Shown: positions 30,329 to 39,990 of the stretch, one piece after another
How positions within the stretch are numbered: the stretch's first letter is position 1
Layout of the letters: each line of letters opens with the position of its first letter
Origin: CAVSWT01 sp963782985
GTDB taxonomy: Bacteria; Bacteroidota; Ignavibacteria; Ignavibacteriales; Ignavibacteriaceae
Assembly: GCA_963782985.1 (NCBI GenBank)
Contig: CAWALU010000014.1
Coordinates: 186,001 to 250,000, forward strand
Length of the DNA: 64,000 bases
Direction of reading: 5' to 3'
Program-made: the position numbers and the translations under genes
The notes under the pieces: generated by a model
Databases searched by the model: none
What the model was told of the DNA's origin: nothing
The model's input: only the letters and a program-made list of their open reading frames with translations

Positions 30329-32299
30329 TTATAATGGCAATGTGAAGGAAACCGTTGCGCCTTTGCCCAGTTCGCTTTGCACCGATATTTCTCCGCCGTG
30401 TTTTTCAATTATTTCTTTGCAAAGGATTAATCCCAGTCCGGTTCCTCTTTCTTCTGATGTGCCGATTGTGGAGTGATGAACGTCTATTCTAAAAATCTTT
30501 TCAAGGTCTTTTACGGTAATGCCCACGCCGTTATCAACTACTTTTATTTTAACAAATTTATTTAATTTCTCTGATTGTATTTTGATTATTCCATGTTTAA
30601 TTGAAAATTTTATACTATTGGAAATTAGATTTCTCAATACAAGCTGGGTCATATTTTTATCGGCATTAACAGATATATTTTCTTCAATTTCATTTATAAT
30701 TTTCACTTCTTTTTTTAGCGCAACAATTTCAATTGATTCAATTGTATTGTCAGTTTCATTTTTTAAATTAATTCTTTCGCACTCTAATTTATAGCTATCG
30801 CTTTGCAGACGCGCCCATTCCAAAAGATCATTCAATAATTTAAATTGTCTTTTTAAGGATTGATTTATACCGCTGTTATAATCTTTAATTTCTTCGTTTG
30901 TTAAACTGTCAATATCATTTGAAAGCGCATCGGATAAACCCAACAGCGAATGAAATGGTCCACGTAGATCATGCGCGATGATAGAAAAAAATCTGTCTTT
31001 AGTTGAGTTAAGTTCTTTAAGTTTTTCGTTAAGAATATTTAATTGATTATTTACTTTTCTTTTATGATTGTAGCTAAAGATAATTAGCAGTACAATAATA
31101 AATCCAAGAAGAATTGTTATTGTCAGCCATCTAATAAAATTATTTTGTTTTTCAATTTCAGTTTGTTGGGCTTCTTTAATTTCTTTTATCCTATAATCAA
31201 ATTCAGTTTTTGCCATCTTCTTAACTTTAGCGGTATTCTGAAGACTGTCCATGCTGTTTTTATAAATTGCTAAAAACTCAAATGCCTTTTTATAATTGCC
31301 TTGCTTTCGAAAAGCTGATTGCAAAATATTAGCGGCGGCTGAAATTTTATCCAATGAGTTTATTAATTTCCCCTGTTTAAAAGCCGCCTGCGCGTGTTTA
31401 ATAGCTTCTTCAATATTACCTTCCTTTTGATAGACCAAAGCAATGCCGGTTTCAGCTTGGGCAATTCCATGTTTTTCATCTAAGTTAATATAAATATCAT
31501 TGGAAGCTTCATAATTTTTAATGGCTTTTTCATCTTCATTTAATTCCAAATTAATTTTTGCTATTACTAAATAAATTCCCGCTACGGTTTTTTTATTTCC
31601 AATTTCTTTACTAATAATTAACGCATCGTTTAAATAAACCAACGCCGAATCATATTTTTTCATTCTGCTGTATATGTCGCCAATATTCCCTTCAATTATT
31701 GAAATACCTTTTTTATCATTTTTTAGTTTTCGTATTTTTAATCCTTTTTTCAAATACTGCAAAGCGGTTTGATAGTCTTCAATTGCAAGATAAACTAGCG
31801 CAATATTATTGTAAGAAGTTGCCATTTTAATAACGTCGCCAATTTCTTCGCGCATCTTCATAGCTTTTAAATGATTTTCAATTGATGGAAGGTAGCTGCC
31901 CTGGTAATAATCAATAACGCCCAAAACATTTAATGAGTTTGCAATTCCAATTTTATCATTAATTTTTAATCTTATGGCGAGGGCTTTTTTAGTATATTCC
32001 ATCGCTTTTTCATTATCCAAATTAATATAGCAATAACCTAAGCTGCCGTAACAGCCTGCAAGTCCTTTTTGATAATTAATCTTTTGGGCAAGTTCAATTC
32101 CCTGGTTGGCAAAATCAATGGCGGTTTGCGTTTGTATGTATTGATAAATATCGGCTAAATCATTTAAGACTTCTACTTTTTTTTCTCCGCTGATGCTGCT
32201 AAGCTGACTTTCGAGACTGTCGGCAATATTTTGTTGGGCAAAAATTTCGAAGCTAAAAATAGCTGCTATAACCAATATTGAATTAAAAATAAATCTCAT
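30329..32299 (-). CDS. TPR-containing sensor histidine kinase
   Basis: A 656-residue membrane sensor. Signal peptide (to FEIFAQQ), then about eight tetratricopeptide repeats (about 25-350) outside the membrane, with motifs such as GYCYINLDNEKAMEYTKKAL and NIALVYLAIEDYQTALQYLKKGL. One transmembrane helix follows (WLTITILLGFIIVLLIIFSY, about 393-412), then a coiled coil. HisKA has the phospho-acceptor His443 in FFSIIAHDLRGPF. HATPase has NLISNSIKFS, DNGVGI and GTGLGLILCKEI. This architecture is common in Bacteroidota. No response regulator is adjacent, so the partner is elsewhere. Intact. Confidence 0.88.
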   Translation of the reverse strand: MRFIFNSILVIAAIFSFEIFAQQNIADSLESQLSSISGEKKVEVLNDLADIYQYIQTQTAIDFANQGIELAQKINYQKGLAGCYGSLGYCYINLDNEKAMEYTKKALAIRLKINDKIGIANSLNVLGVIDYYQGSYLPSIENHLKAMKMREEIGDVIKMATSYNNIALVYLAIEDYQTALQYLKKGLKIRKLKNDKKGISIIEGNIGDIYSRMKKYDSALVYLNDALIISKEIGNKKTVAGIYLVIAKINLELNEDEKAIKNYEASNDIYINLDEKHGIAQAETGIALVYQKEGNIEEAIKHAQAAFKQGKLINSLDKISAAANILQSAFRKQGNYKKAFEFLAIYKNSMDSLQNTAKVKKMAKTEFDYRIKEIKEAQQTEIEKQNNFIRWLTITILLGFIIVLLIIFSYNHKRKVNNQLNILNEKLKELNSTKDRFFSIIAHDLRGPFHSLLGLSDALSNDIDSLTNEEIKDYNSGINQSLKRQFKLLNDLLEWARLQSDSYKLECERINLKNETDNTIESIEIVALKKEVKIINEIEENISVNADKNMTQLVLRNLISNSIKFSIKHGIIKIQSEKLNKFVKIKVVDNGVGITVKDLEKIFRIDVHHSTIGTSEERGTGLGLILCKEIIEKHGGEISVQSELGKGATVSFTLPL

Positions 32300-32497
32300 A
32301 AATTTTTTAGCTCATCAATTATCAAAATTCTTTCATCGCAATAAAATGTTTATCAATTTGAAAACGGAATTAAAATTATTACTTAGAACAATTTATCATC
32401 GAAAATATTAATGTTTATATTTATACCTGAAATAGAATAAATATATCAATTCTCTAAAATAATATTTCAACTTATTTCATAAATTTTTAAAATAAAA

Positions 32498-32525
32498 AAC
32501 CTCAAAGTAACTATTCTTTGAGGTT
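32498..32525 (-). terminator. Intrinsic terminator of the outer-membrane barrel gene
   Basis: AACCTCAAAG and CTTTGAGGTT form a perfect ten-base stem with an eight-base loop. On the minus strand it is followed by TTTTTTATTTT. It lies 30 bases after the true stop at 32555. Confidence 0.8.
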
Positions 32526-32554
32526 AAATTTTATTATAAATTTAAATTACTGAT

Positions 32555-33946
32555 TTAAAAATGATATACAACGGAGACATTTAAATCGCGCACGTTTGTA
32601 AAATTATCATTTATAAATAGCTGTACTTTAACGCCGGATTTATGCCTAAATTCCCCGCCCATATAAATCGATTTTGCCGACTGCCAGCTATTTGAGTAGT
32701 AATTATTTTTCGCAGCTTCAATTCTTTTGACACTGTATGTATAATATTGCAGCCCTTCAGAGTTTTGATCATTTTAATACGAGGAATAATAATATGAATA
32801 ATTAAGCCCGCCATAAACTGAAACCCAATCGGAAATAAAATAATTAATATAGAGCGGGAATTTGATAGAAGCAGATTTATTTTCCCCATCAACTTTATTT
32901 GATGACGCCGTTGATGGAGATAATGAAGCGGTCAAATCTTTAATATGATTATTTTCGCCCGATAATTTAAAGCCTGCTAAAATAAAAATATCGGACAATT
33001 GCTGAGTTAAAGAATAGCCTGCTGAAATATTTATTCCCCAGCTTTTTCCATTTAAATTTGATTTTTGAGAATTAGTTATTGAATCTGTGTTGATAGAGCT
33101 ATTAGTTGAGGTCAATCTATTTGTTACTTTTGTAAATCCGTTAAAGTCGGCATCAGAATTTGCATAAAATGAATTTAAGGTTACGAAAACATTATCATCG
33201 TTCGTTATCCAATCTATCTTGCGCTGAAAATAATTATTCAAACTAAAAGTATTTATTTTTTTATTTAGAATTCCGGTTAAGTTATTTGTTGTGGTAGATT
33301 CATAGTTATCCTCGCCCGGATGATTGTAATTTAGCGAATTCCGCAAATACGAATTTGTATAATTGTATGATAATTCTTGAGTCGAATTCAAATTTTGATA
33401 ACTAACCGAACCGATATAATCCCAATCAGAATTATTAACTGAGAACTCTATTCCAGCGACATATCTATTGCTCTTTTTACTCAATGAAGAATTACTGCTA
33501 TTAATATATTGGGAATGCTGATAAACTGTATCCGAACGAATATAATTTGTATTCTGAATATCCGCATGATTTCTAATCGTTAGAATATTATCACCATAAA
33601 TAATTCCAAAGAATCCAAAAGAATAATTGTAAGAGCCGCGCTCCCAAATTTTTGCAGCTTTTAAAGTTGTTTCAGTTTCATTCAAATCGTAATTATTCAG
33701 ATCATCAATGCTAGTAATATCAGTATATGCAAAATCATTTCGTAGGCTGCTATTTGTATTATTAGTTTTATAATTACGATTATAAATTCCATTTGAAAAT
33801 AAGAAAAGCCATTTCGAACTATAAGAACTAATTAATGCAGCCAAAGAAATTGAGGAACTTTTGGGAGAAGCTATCAAATTGCTCGCCAGATTTTTCTTAC
33901 TTAATTTTGCAGCTATTCTAAAGAGAATCAAAATTTTTCCTATCAT
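32555..33946 (-). pseudogene. Putative outer-membrane beta-barrel protein with an internal stop codon
   Basis: The frame from 33946 stops at a TAA at 32774-32776 after SYYYSSY, but continues in the same frame, NDQNSEGLQYYTYSVKRIEAA to LNVSVVYHF, ending at 32555. The alternating hydrophobic/polar strands rich in Tyr, Asn and Ser, and the terminal aromatic residue after VVYH, are typical of outer-membrane barrels. A frame kept open for 72 codons past the stop, with a matching C-terminal strand and a terminator right after, shows the TAA is a recent nonsense change or is read through. The N-terminus (MIGKILILFRIAAKLSKKN) has no clear signal peptide, so the real start or an upstream shift is uncertain. 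No specific family was recognised. Confidence 0.65.
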
Positions 33947-33996
33947 TAAAATTAAAAATCATCAATTTATTTTTTAAAATGACTTAAAGCCTATAC

Positions 33997-35226
33997 TTGG
34001 AAATACAAAAAAATATACAACCTCTCGAAAATGAAAACATTGTTGAAAAAACTGCTTACCCCGTTTTGTTTGCTATAAGTTTTTCGCATATGCTCAATGA
34101 TATAATGCAGTCCTTAATTCCATCTATATATCCTTTAATGAAGAATACTTTTGGGTTGGATTTTGTTCACATAGGAATGATTACTTTAACTTTTCAATTA
34201 TCGGCTTCTTTACTTCAGCCGTTTGTAGGATTTTATACTGATAAAAAGCCAAAACCATTTTCGCTTGCTATTGGAATGGGCTTTACGCTTTTAGGAATAA
34301 TAATAATATCGCTGGCGCCAAGCTATGAAGTAATATTATTTTCCGTAGCCTTAATTGGAATTGGCTCCTCGGTATTTCATCCGGAAGCTTCGCGCGTGGC
34401 GTATCTCGCATCCGGTGGAAAAAGAGGAACGGCGCAATCAATATTTCAAGTCGGCGGAAATACAGGAAGCGCGCTGGGACCTTTGCTCGCCGCATTAATT
34501 ATAGTTCCTTTTGGAAGACCGAGCGTCATTTGGTTTTCGTTAGTTGCTTTGCTCGCAATTGTGGTTTTAATAAAAATTGGAAAATGGTATAAGCGGAAAA
34601 ATAATTTAAATTTTCAAACCAAAAACAAAAATGTTAAAAGTGAAAATGAGCAAAAACTTTCACGTAAAAAAATAATTTTTTCTGTTATCATTTTACTTAC
34701 ATTAATATTTTCAAAATATTTTTACCTTGCCAGCATGTCAAGCTATTTCACTTTTTATTTGATTGATAAATTTCATATCTCGGTGCAAAGTTCGCAAGTA
34801 TATTTATTTATATTTTTAGTTTCAGCCGCAATCGGAACCATAATTGGCGGACCTCTGGGCGATAAGTTTGGAAGAAAATATATTATTTGGTTTTCAATTC
34901 TCGGCTCCGCGCCTTTTACAATTTTACTGCCGCACGCAAACTTATTTTGGACGGCAATTTTAACGATATTAATTGGGATAACTTTGGCATCAGCGTTCCC
35001 TGCTATTTTAGTTTATGCGCAGGAATTACTGCCTGGAAAAATCGGAATGATAGCCGGATTATTTTTTGGATTTGCATTTGGAATGGCTGGAATCGGTTCG
35101 GCAGTGTTAGGCGAATTAGCCGACCAAACAAGTATAAATTTTGTTTACCAAGTTTGCGCTTTTCTACCTTTGATTGGAATTATAACCGGATTTTTGCCAA
35201 ATATTGAAAGCGAAAGAAAAACCTGA
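33997..35226 (+). CDS. MFS efflux transporter, fosmidomycin-resistance (Fsr)-like
   Basis: A 409-residue, 12-helix major facilitator. The N-terminal block SHMLNDIMQSLIPSIYPLMK with FQLSASLLQPFVGFYTDK, and GIGSSVFHPEASRVA, match the fosmidomycin-resistance family. The second half has the MFS loop GGPLGDKFGRKY. Start is a TTG at 33997, since no ATG precedes the first helix. Fsr exports fosmidomycin; substrates of relatives vary. It is divergent from the barrel gene. Intact. Confidence 0.85.
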   Translation: MEIQKNIQPLENENIVEKTAYPVLFAISFSHMLNDIMQSLIPSIYPLMKNTFGLDFVHIGMITLTFQLSASLLQPFVGFYTDKKPKPFSLAIGMGFTLLGIIIISLAPSYEVILFSVALIGIGSSVFHPEASRVAYLASGGKRGTAQSIFQVGGNTGSALGPLLAALIIVPFGRPSVIWFSLVALLAIVVLIKIGKWYKRKNNLNFQTKNKNVKSENEQKLSRKKIIFSVIILLTLIFSKYFYLASMSSYFTFYLIDKFHISVQSSQVYLFIFLVSAAIGTIIGGPLGDKFGRKYIIWFSILGSAPFTILLPHANLFWTAILTILIGITLASAFPAILVYAQELLPGKIGMIAGLFFGFAFGMAGIGSAVLGELADQTSINFVYQVCAFLPLIGIITGFLPNIESERKT

Positions 35227-35232
35227 GAAAAA

Positions 35233-36315
35233 CTATTTTGATATTTGTTTTAAAAATTCATCTAAATTATTAGCGTAGTTTTGAATTAAATAATTATTCA
35301 TTACTGATGAAAAGGCATTCTCACTCAATTCACTTTTAAGTTTTTGATTCCCTCTAAGTTTTTGAATTGCAGATAATAGTTCACCTGAGTTTTCAATATT
35401 AAAAAGCAAACCGTTTTTACCATCTAAAATAAATTCTTTATTGCCTGGAATATTTGAAGCAATGATAGGAAGTTTTGAAGCAGCGGCTTCAAGCAGAGAA
35501 AGTGAAAAACCCTCCGATCTTGAAGGCAAAAGAAAAATATCCATTGCTTTATAATATTCCCATATATTATCAACATATCCGGGCATAATAATTTTAGAGC
35601 TTTGAATTTTAAATTCGGCGGCATAATCGAAAACTTCTTTTTGGTCTTTCGCAGGAATACCTATTATAAAAAGAACAAATTCATTTCCAAGATTTGAAAA
35701 GGCTTCAAATAAAATATCAAATCCCTTTCGTTCTTTATGAAACCACGTGGATAGTCCAATCACAATTTTATTATTCAAATTATATTTTTTACGAATTGAA
35801 TTTCCATTTATAGCGATTAAATTATCAGGGATTTCAATTCCATTATAAATAATTTTAATTTTCTTCTTCTTGATTCCAGATTTTAATAAACTATCAGCAA
35901 CTCCCTTGCTGCAAGCAATTAAATAATCAAAATAAACGTTATATAAAATTGAACCAATTATCGGGGCGCTTTTTGTAATATTATGCCGATAAGCAATATT
36001 AATAAATTTGCTTTTATATTTTGATTTTAATTTCAGCCCTATTTTTCTATCAAGCGAATGGTGTGAAATTACAATTTGAGGATTTTTTGAATTAAAGATT
36101 GGATATATTTCTTTTAAAAGAATTTTTAATTTTATTTTGTCATGTAACGAAATAACATTCAGACCTTTTTCAATTCCTCTTTTTTCAGTTAAAGAATTTT
36201 TAGAAACAAATAATGTAATTGAATGACCGAGACCTTGCAGCAACTCAGTGCTTTGCAGAGCAACTTTAGCGCTGCCTGAATAACCCTCGCCTAAACTGAA
36301 CTGGAAAATGTTCAT
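35233..36315 (-). CDS. Glycosyltransferase family 4
   Basis: A 360-residue GT-B enzyme. N-terminal acceptor domain with SLGEGYSGSAKVALQSTELL. C-terminal Glycos_transf_1 domain with IVIGLSTWFHKERKGFDILFEAF, then the donor-binding segment LLPSRSEGFSLSLLEAAASKLPIIASNIPG, including the conserved EGFSLSLLEA. It probably builds surface polysaccharide or LPS. It is convergent with the MFS gene, with the stops seven bases apart. It is divergent from a GT9 enzyme at 36409, suggesting a shared envelope-sugar role. Confidence 0.87.
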   Translation of the reverse strand: MNIFQFSLGEGYSGSAKVALQSTELLQGLGHSITLFVSKNSLTEKRGIEKGLNVISLHDKIKLKILLKEIYPIFNSKNPQIVISHHSLDRKIGLKLKSKYKSKFINIAYRHNITKSAPIIGSILYNVYFDYLIACSKGVADSLLKSGIKKKKIKIIYNGIEIPDNLIAINGNSIRKKYNLNNKIVIGLSTWFHKERKGFDILFEAFSNLGNEFVLFIIGIPAKDQKEVFDYAAEFKIQSSKIIMPGYVDNIWEYYKAMDIFLLPSRSEGFSLSLLEAAASKLPIIASNIPGNKEFILDGKNGLLFNIENSGELLSAIQKLRGNQKLKSELSENAFSSVMNNYLIQNYANNLDEFLKQISK

Positions 36316-36342
36316 ACAATTATTATAAATAATGACTTTTGT

Positions 36343-36350
36343 TATATTTG
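36343..36350 (+). promoter_or_regulatory. Candidate -7 promoter box for the GT9 gene
   Basis: TATATTTG matches the Bacteroidota TAnnTTTG box, 58 bases before the GT9 start. No matching -33 TTTG lies at the expected spacing, so confidence is low. The context TTTTGTTATATTT also occurs before polA (23560-23572). Confidence 0.3.
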
Positions 36351-36408
36351 ATTATAAATTCAAAACACAAATTAATTTTATTGATAATTTAACGCTTATA
36401 TTTTTCCT

Positions 36409-37548
36409 ATGAAAATAGATATTCCCAATTGTAAAAGATTTACCGGATACAAACCATGCTTCCCGGATCATGATTGTTTAAAAGATGGATGTAAAGATAA
36501 TATTCCAATTGGAAATAAGATTTTGATAATTAATTTAGATGCAATGGGAGATGTTTTGATGACAACTGCGCAGCTTCCCGCATTAAAACGAAAATTTCCC
36601 GAATCAACTATTTATTGGATCACAGATAAAAATGCAATGAAATTATTACACGGCAATAATTACATAGATTTTATTTATCCATACGATGCAGAATCAATTT
36701 CCATATTTAATAATTTACAATTTGATTATATAATGAATTCAGATAAATCGTTGAGATCATGCGCCCTGCTTAATGCTTTGAAATCAGAAAATAAACTGGG
36801 ATTTGGACTTAATCAAGATGGGAAGATAACTCCGATAAACCAAGGTTCTTTATATAATTATGAACTTGGCTTAAACAATGAGCTTAAATTCAAAATAAAT
36901 AAAAAAACCGGGCAAGATTATCTTGCGGAAACTTTTGAACTTGAAGATTTTTATAGAAGAGATGAATACATATATAATTTTAATGACGATGAGTTAGAAT
37001 ATATAAATAGTTATAAAAAAGAGATGGGACTGACCGCGAATGATTTTGTTGTTGCATTTAACACGGGCTGCTCTAATCTTTATCCTAATAAAAAAATGAC
37101 AGTGCAGCAGCATGTTTATCTAATAAATCAATTGTTAGATTCTACTAAAACTAAAATAATTCTGCTTGGCGGTCCCGAAGATGCAGAGAGGAATAAAGAA
37201 ATTCATTCTTATTTTAAAGACAAAATCATAAATACCCCAACAAATTTAGGAGTTAGGAAAGGAGCATGTTTTGAACAGCTTGCCGATGTTGTTGTTACAG
37301 GCGATTCTTTCGGAATGCACCTTGCAATCGCTTTAAAAAAATATGTGATTGCTTGGTTTGGTCTAAGCTGCTGGACAGAAATCGATTTGTACGACCGAGG
37401 CGTTAAATTATTTCAAGAAGATTTATTTTGTTCACCTTGCTGGAAAAAAGTTTGTCCTTACAATCTCGAATGCATTCAAAATATAGATTTAGATAGAATT
37501 ATTTTAGAGGTAAAAAATTATTATAAAATTAAGATTGATCGAAAGTAA
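36409..37548 (+). CDS. Glycosyltransferase family 9 with N-terminal Cys motif
   Basis: A 379-residue heptosyltransferase-like enzyme. The extra N-terminus (about 1-33) has four cysteines in CKRFTGYKPCFPDHDC plus DGC, which looks like a small metal- or Fe-S-binding site. The GT9 core starts at KILIINLDAMGDVLMTTAQLPALK. The donor side has VVTGDSFGMHLAIALKKYVIAWFG and the C-terminal Cys cluster FCSPCWKKVCPYNLEC. It likely adds a sugar to lipopolysaccharide. Its stop overlaps the ispE start by one base (TAATG), so the two are translationally coupled. Intact. Confidence 0.82.
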   Translation: MKIDIPNCKRFTGYKPCFPDHDCLKDGCKDNIPIGNKILIINLDAMGDVLMTTAQLPALKRKFPESTIYWITDKNAMKLLHGNNYIDFIYPYDAESISIFNNLQFDYIMNSDKSLRSCALLNALKSENKLGFGLNQDGKITPINQGSLYNYELGLNNELKFKINKKTGQDYLAETFELEDFYRRDEYIYNFNDDELEYINSYKKEMGLTANDFVVAFNTGCSNLYPNKKMTVQQHVYLINQLLDSTKTKIILLGGPEDAERNKEIHSYFKDKIINTPTNLGVRKGACFEQLADVVVTGDSFGMHLAIALKKYVIAWFGLSCWTEIDLYDRGVKLFQEDLFCSPCWKKVCPYNLECIQNIDLDRIILEVKNYYKIKIDRK

Positions 37549-38387
37549 TGCAGCGCCTACAACTTAAATCTCTCGCCAAAATTAATTTAGGATTAAACGT
37601 AATTGAAAAAAGAGATGACGGGTTCCATAATATTGAAACAATTTTTTATCCGATTAATATTTTTGACGAATTAACTTTTGAAAAATCAAATGACTTTAAA
37701 TTCATTTCAAACAATAAAGCATTACAGCAAGACCCGCAAAATTTAATTTTAAAATCCAAAAATTTATTAGATGATTTTACGGGCAAAAAATTAAATGTAA
37801 GCATAACCTTGAAAAAAAATATTCCAATTGGGGCAGGGCTTGGAGGCGGTAGTTCGAATTGCGCTTCAACCTTGCTTGCGTTGAATGAACTTTTTTGTTT
37901 GAATATAGAAAAAAAGATTTTAGATAAAATTGCTTTAACGCTTGGCTCTGATGTACCCTTCTTTATTGACCCGAAACCAAGTCTGGCTTTTTCGAGAGGA
38001 GAAATCTTAAAAGAAATTGAACTGAATATTTCTTTACCAATTTTGATTGTGAATCCCAAAATACATATCTCAACAAAATGGGCGTTTGAAAATATTCAAA
38101 TTAAAAACAGAGATTTTCATCTAAATGAGTTAGATTTTGATAATCAATTTAGATTTGAAAATTCCCGTGCTTTAATAACTAATGACTTTGAAGAAATTGT
38201 TTTTACAAAATATCCTGAGTTATCTAACATTAAAACAAAGCTTTATGATTTGGGAGCTATTTTTTCTTTAATGAGTGGGTCCGGCTCTACAGTTTATGGA
38301 ATTTTTAATAATATTGAAGTTGCCGAAAAAGCTAAAACTAATTTCAATAAAAACTATTTTACGGAAATACATTATGAAAAAAATTAA
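37548..38387 (+). CDS. ispE: 4-diphosphocytidyl-2-C-methyl-D-erythritol kinase
   Basis: A 279-residue GHMP kinase of the non-mevalonate (MEP) isoprenoid pathway. It phosphorylates the 2-hydroxyl of CDP-methylerythritol using ATP. N-terminal substrate block LKSLAKINLGLNVIEKRDDGFHNIETIFYPI with the conserved Lys and His; ATP loop PIGAGLGGGSSNCAS at about 93-107; TLGSDVPFFI; and the C-terminal SLMSGSGSTVYGIF. Length is normal. It is coupled to GT9 upstream and overlaps the amidase start by 14 bases. Intact. Confidence 0.93.
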   Translation: MQRLQLKSLAKINLGLNVIEKRDDGFHNIETIFYPINIFDELTFEKSNDFKFISNNKALQQDPQNLILKSKNLLDDFTGKKLNVSITLKKNIPIGAGLGGGSSNCASTLLALNELFCLNIEKKILDKIALTLGSDVPFFIDPKPSLAFSRGEILKEIELNISLPILIVNPKIHISTKWAFENIQIKNRDFHLNELDFDNQFRFENSRALITNDFEEIVFTKYPELSNIKTKLYDLGAIFSLMSGSGSTVYGIFNNIEVAEKAKTNFNKNYFTEIHYEKN

Positions 38388-38955
38388 TTTTTACTTTATT
38401 TTTTTTCCGATATTAATTTTTATCGGATGCTCATCATCAAATGATGTTACTATAATATCTAGAGAAGATTGGAATGCTTCTAATCCCAAACCATACAAAA
38501 CTCAAATTCCAGAAAGGATTACAATTCATCACGAAGGCGAATATTTCAGCCCGGATTCCAATGCAGCAAAGTTTATTAAAAAAGTTCAAACTTGGGGAAT
38601 GAGCGAAGCAAGAAATTGGACAGATATTCCTTATCATTTTTTAATTGGATTGGATGGGAAAATCTATGAAGGAAGAAATGTTTATACTGCAGGCGAAACT
38701 GCCACAGAGTATGATCCAACCGGACATCTTTTAATTTCATGTATCGGAAATTTTGAGGAGCAAGATGTGCCAAAGGCGCAATTAGAATCTTTAATTAATT
38801 TAATTGCTTTTTGTTGTAAAAAATATCAAATATCGCCGGAGACTATTGCTTCACACAGAGATTACTCAAATCAAACCGTCTGCCCGGGAACAAACTTATA
38901 TAAATATTTAGAGAATGGATATATCAAACAACAAGTAATGAAAAGACTTAACTAA
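38374..38955 (+). CDS. Lipoprotein N-acetylmuramoyl-L-alanine amidase (amidase_2/PGRP-like)
   Basis: I start at ATG 38374 because it gives a lipoprotein signal with Cys19 in FIGCSS; the longer frame from 38275 runs through ispE. The 193-residue product is a zinc amidase that cuts the bond between MurNAc and L-Ala in peptidoglycan. Zinc ligands are the first His of ITIHHEG, the His of ASHRDY and the Cys of QTVCPGTNL. The substrate side shows IPYHFLIGLDGKIYEGR. It is probably anchored to the outer or inner membrane, facing the periplasm. It ends inside the LD-carboxypeptidase gene on the other strand (eight-base overlap). Confidence 0.88.
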   Translation: MKKINFYFIFFPILIFIGCSSSNDVTIISREDWNASNPKPYKTQIPERITIHHEGEYFSPDSNAAKFIKKVQTWGMSEARNWTDIPYHFLIGLDGKIYEGRNVYTAGETATEYDPTGHLLISCIGNFEEQDVPKAQLESLINLIAFCCKKYQISPETIASHRDYSNQTVCPGTNLYKYLENGYIKQQVMKRLN

Positions 38956-39889
38956 CGGCAGCTTCGGTAAACTCTACAGTCTCCTTTGAGGCATTTACTT
39001 TAACAATTGTGCCAAATGGAATTGTAATATTTTCTTTAATATGACCATGCTTAAAATTGTAAACGACTGGAATTGAAATTTTTCTAAAGTAATTATCTAT
39101 CACTTCGCCTAAAGTTAAAGTCTTTTTATCGGGATCATGCTCATTGCAATCTAAAAATCTTCCCAAAATAATTCCTGCAGACTGGCTAAAAATCTTATTT
39201 AATCTCAAAGTATTTAGCATCCTATCAACTCTGTAAGGCAACTCCTGTATTTCTTCTATTATTAATATTTTGTCTTTAGAACTAGGAAAATATTCTGTTC
39301 CAACCAACGCAGCTAATAATGATAAATTTCCACCAAATATCCTACCTTTAGCCATTCCTTTTGTAAATTTTAATATTTTTTCATCGCTTGGAGGAGTTAT
39401 TCTTCCTATCTTTTTGTTTGAAGTTATTACTGACCAAAAAAATTCTTCTGTGTAAGGATCAACTCCATTATAAAAATCTACCGCCACCATTGGTCCGCCG
39501 AATGTAACGAGTCCGGTTTTTTGAAAAAAAGCCAACTGCAAAGCCGTTATATCGCTATAGCCGACAAATATTTTAGGATTATTTTTAATTAATTTATAAT
39601 CAATTTTATCCAAAAGTCTAGGGCTTCCGTATCCGCCGCGAACAGAAAAAATTGCTTTGACATCTTTCTTCTTAAACATATAATGCAGATCATCCAACCG
39701 CTCTTTATCGCTACCAGCTAAGTAGCCGTTATATTTGCCAACATTTTTTCCGACTTCAACCTGATAGCCTATATTCTCTAAATATCTTACGCCTTTATCT
39801 ATTTTTGTAAGATCATCCGGGGACGAAGCTGGAGAAATAACACCTATTAAGTCCCCTTTTAGTAATTTTTTTGGTTTAACAACTCTCAT
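38948..39889 (-). CDS. LD-carboxypeptidase (peptidase S66, LdcA/MccF family)
   Basis: A 313-residue enzyme that removes the terminal D-Ala from tetrapeptides during peptidoglycan recycling. Nucleophile Ser112 in VGYSDITALQ, Glu in the IIEEIQE region and His in KHGHIKENITIPFG form the S66 Ser-Glu-His set. RGGYGSPRLL is the conserved glycine loop before the nucleophile. It is convergent with the amidase, stops overlapping, so both peptidoglycan-recycling enzymes share a 3' junction. MccF-type self-immunity is an alternative family role. Intact. Confidence 0.9.
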   Translation of the reverse strand: MRVVKPKKLLKGDLIGVISPASSPDDLTKIDKGVRYLENIGYQVEVGKNVGKYNGYLAGSDKERLDDLHYMFKKKDVKAIFSVRGGYGSPRLLDKIDYKLIKNNPKIFVGYSDITALQLAFFQKTGLVTFGGPMVAVDFYNGVDPYTEEFFWSVITSNKKIGRITPPSDEKILKFTKGMAKGRIFGGNLSLLAALVGTEYFPSSKDKILIIEEIQELPYRVDRMLNTLRLNKIFSQSAGIILGRFLDCNEHDPDKKTLTLGEVIDNYFRKISIPVVYNFKHGHIKENITIPFGTIVKVNASKETVEFTEAAVS

Positions 39890-39990
39890 AATTTTGTTCT
39901 TTTTGTTTTTGAAATTTTGTGAATTGGCTATAAATTAACTAATCAATTTTAATCTAACAAATTATAAGAAAAGAATTTAGGAGTTTTTTA

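Noticed and set aside
32611..32892. 93-codon minus frame in the barrel C-terminus
   Set aside because: It is an out-of-frame shadow of the barrel, which continues past its own stop in the original frame.
38275..38373. Longer start of the amidase
   Set aside because: It is inside ispE; ATG 38374 gives a lipoprotein signal.
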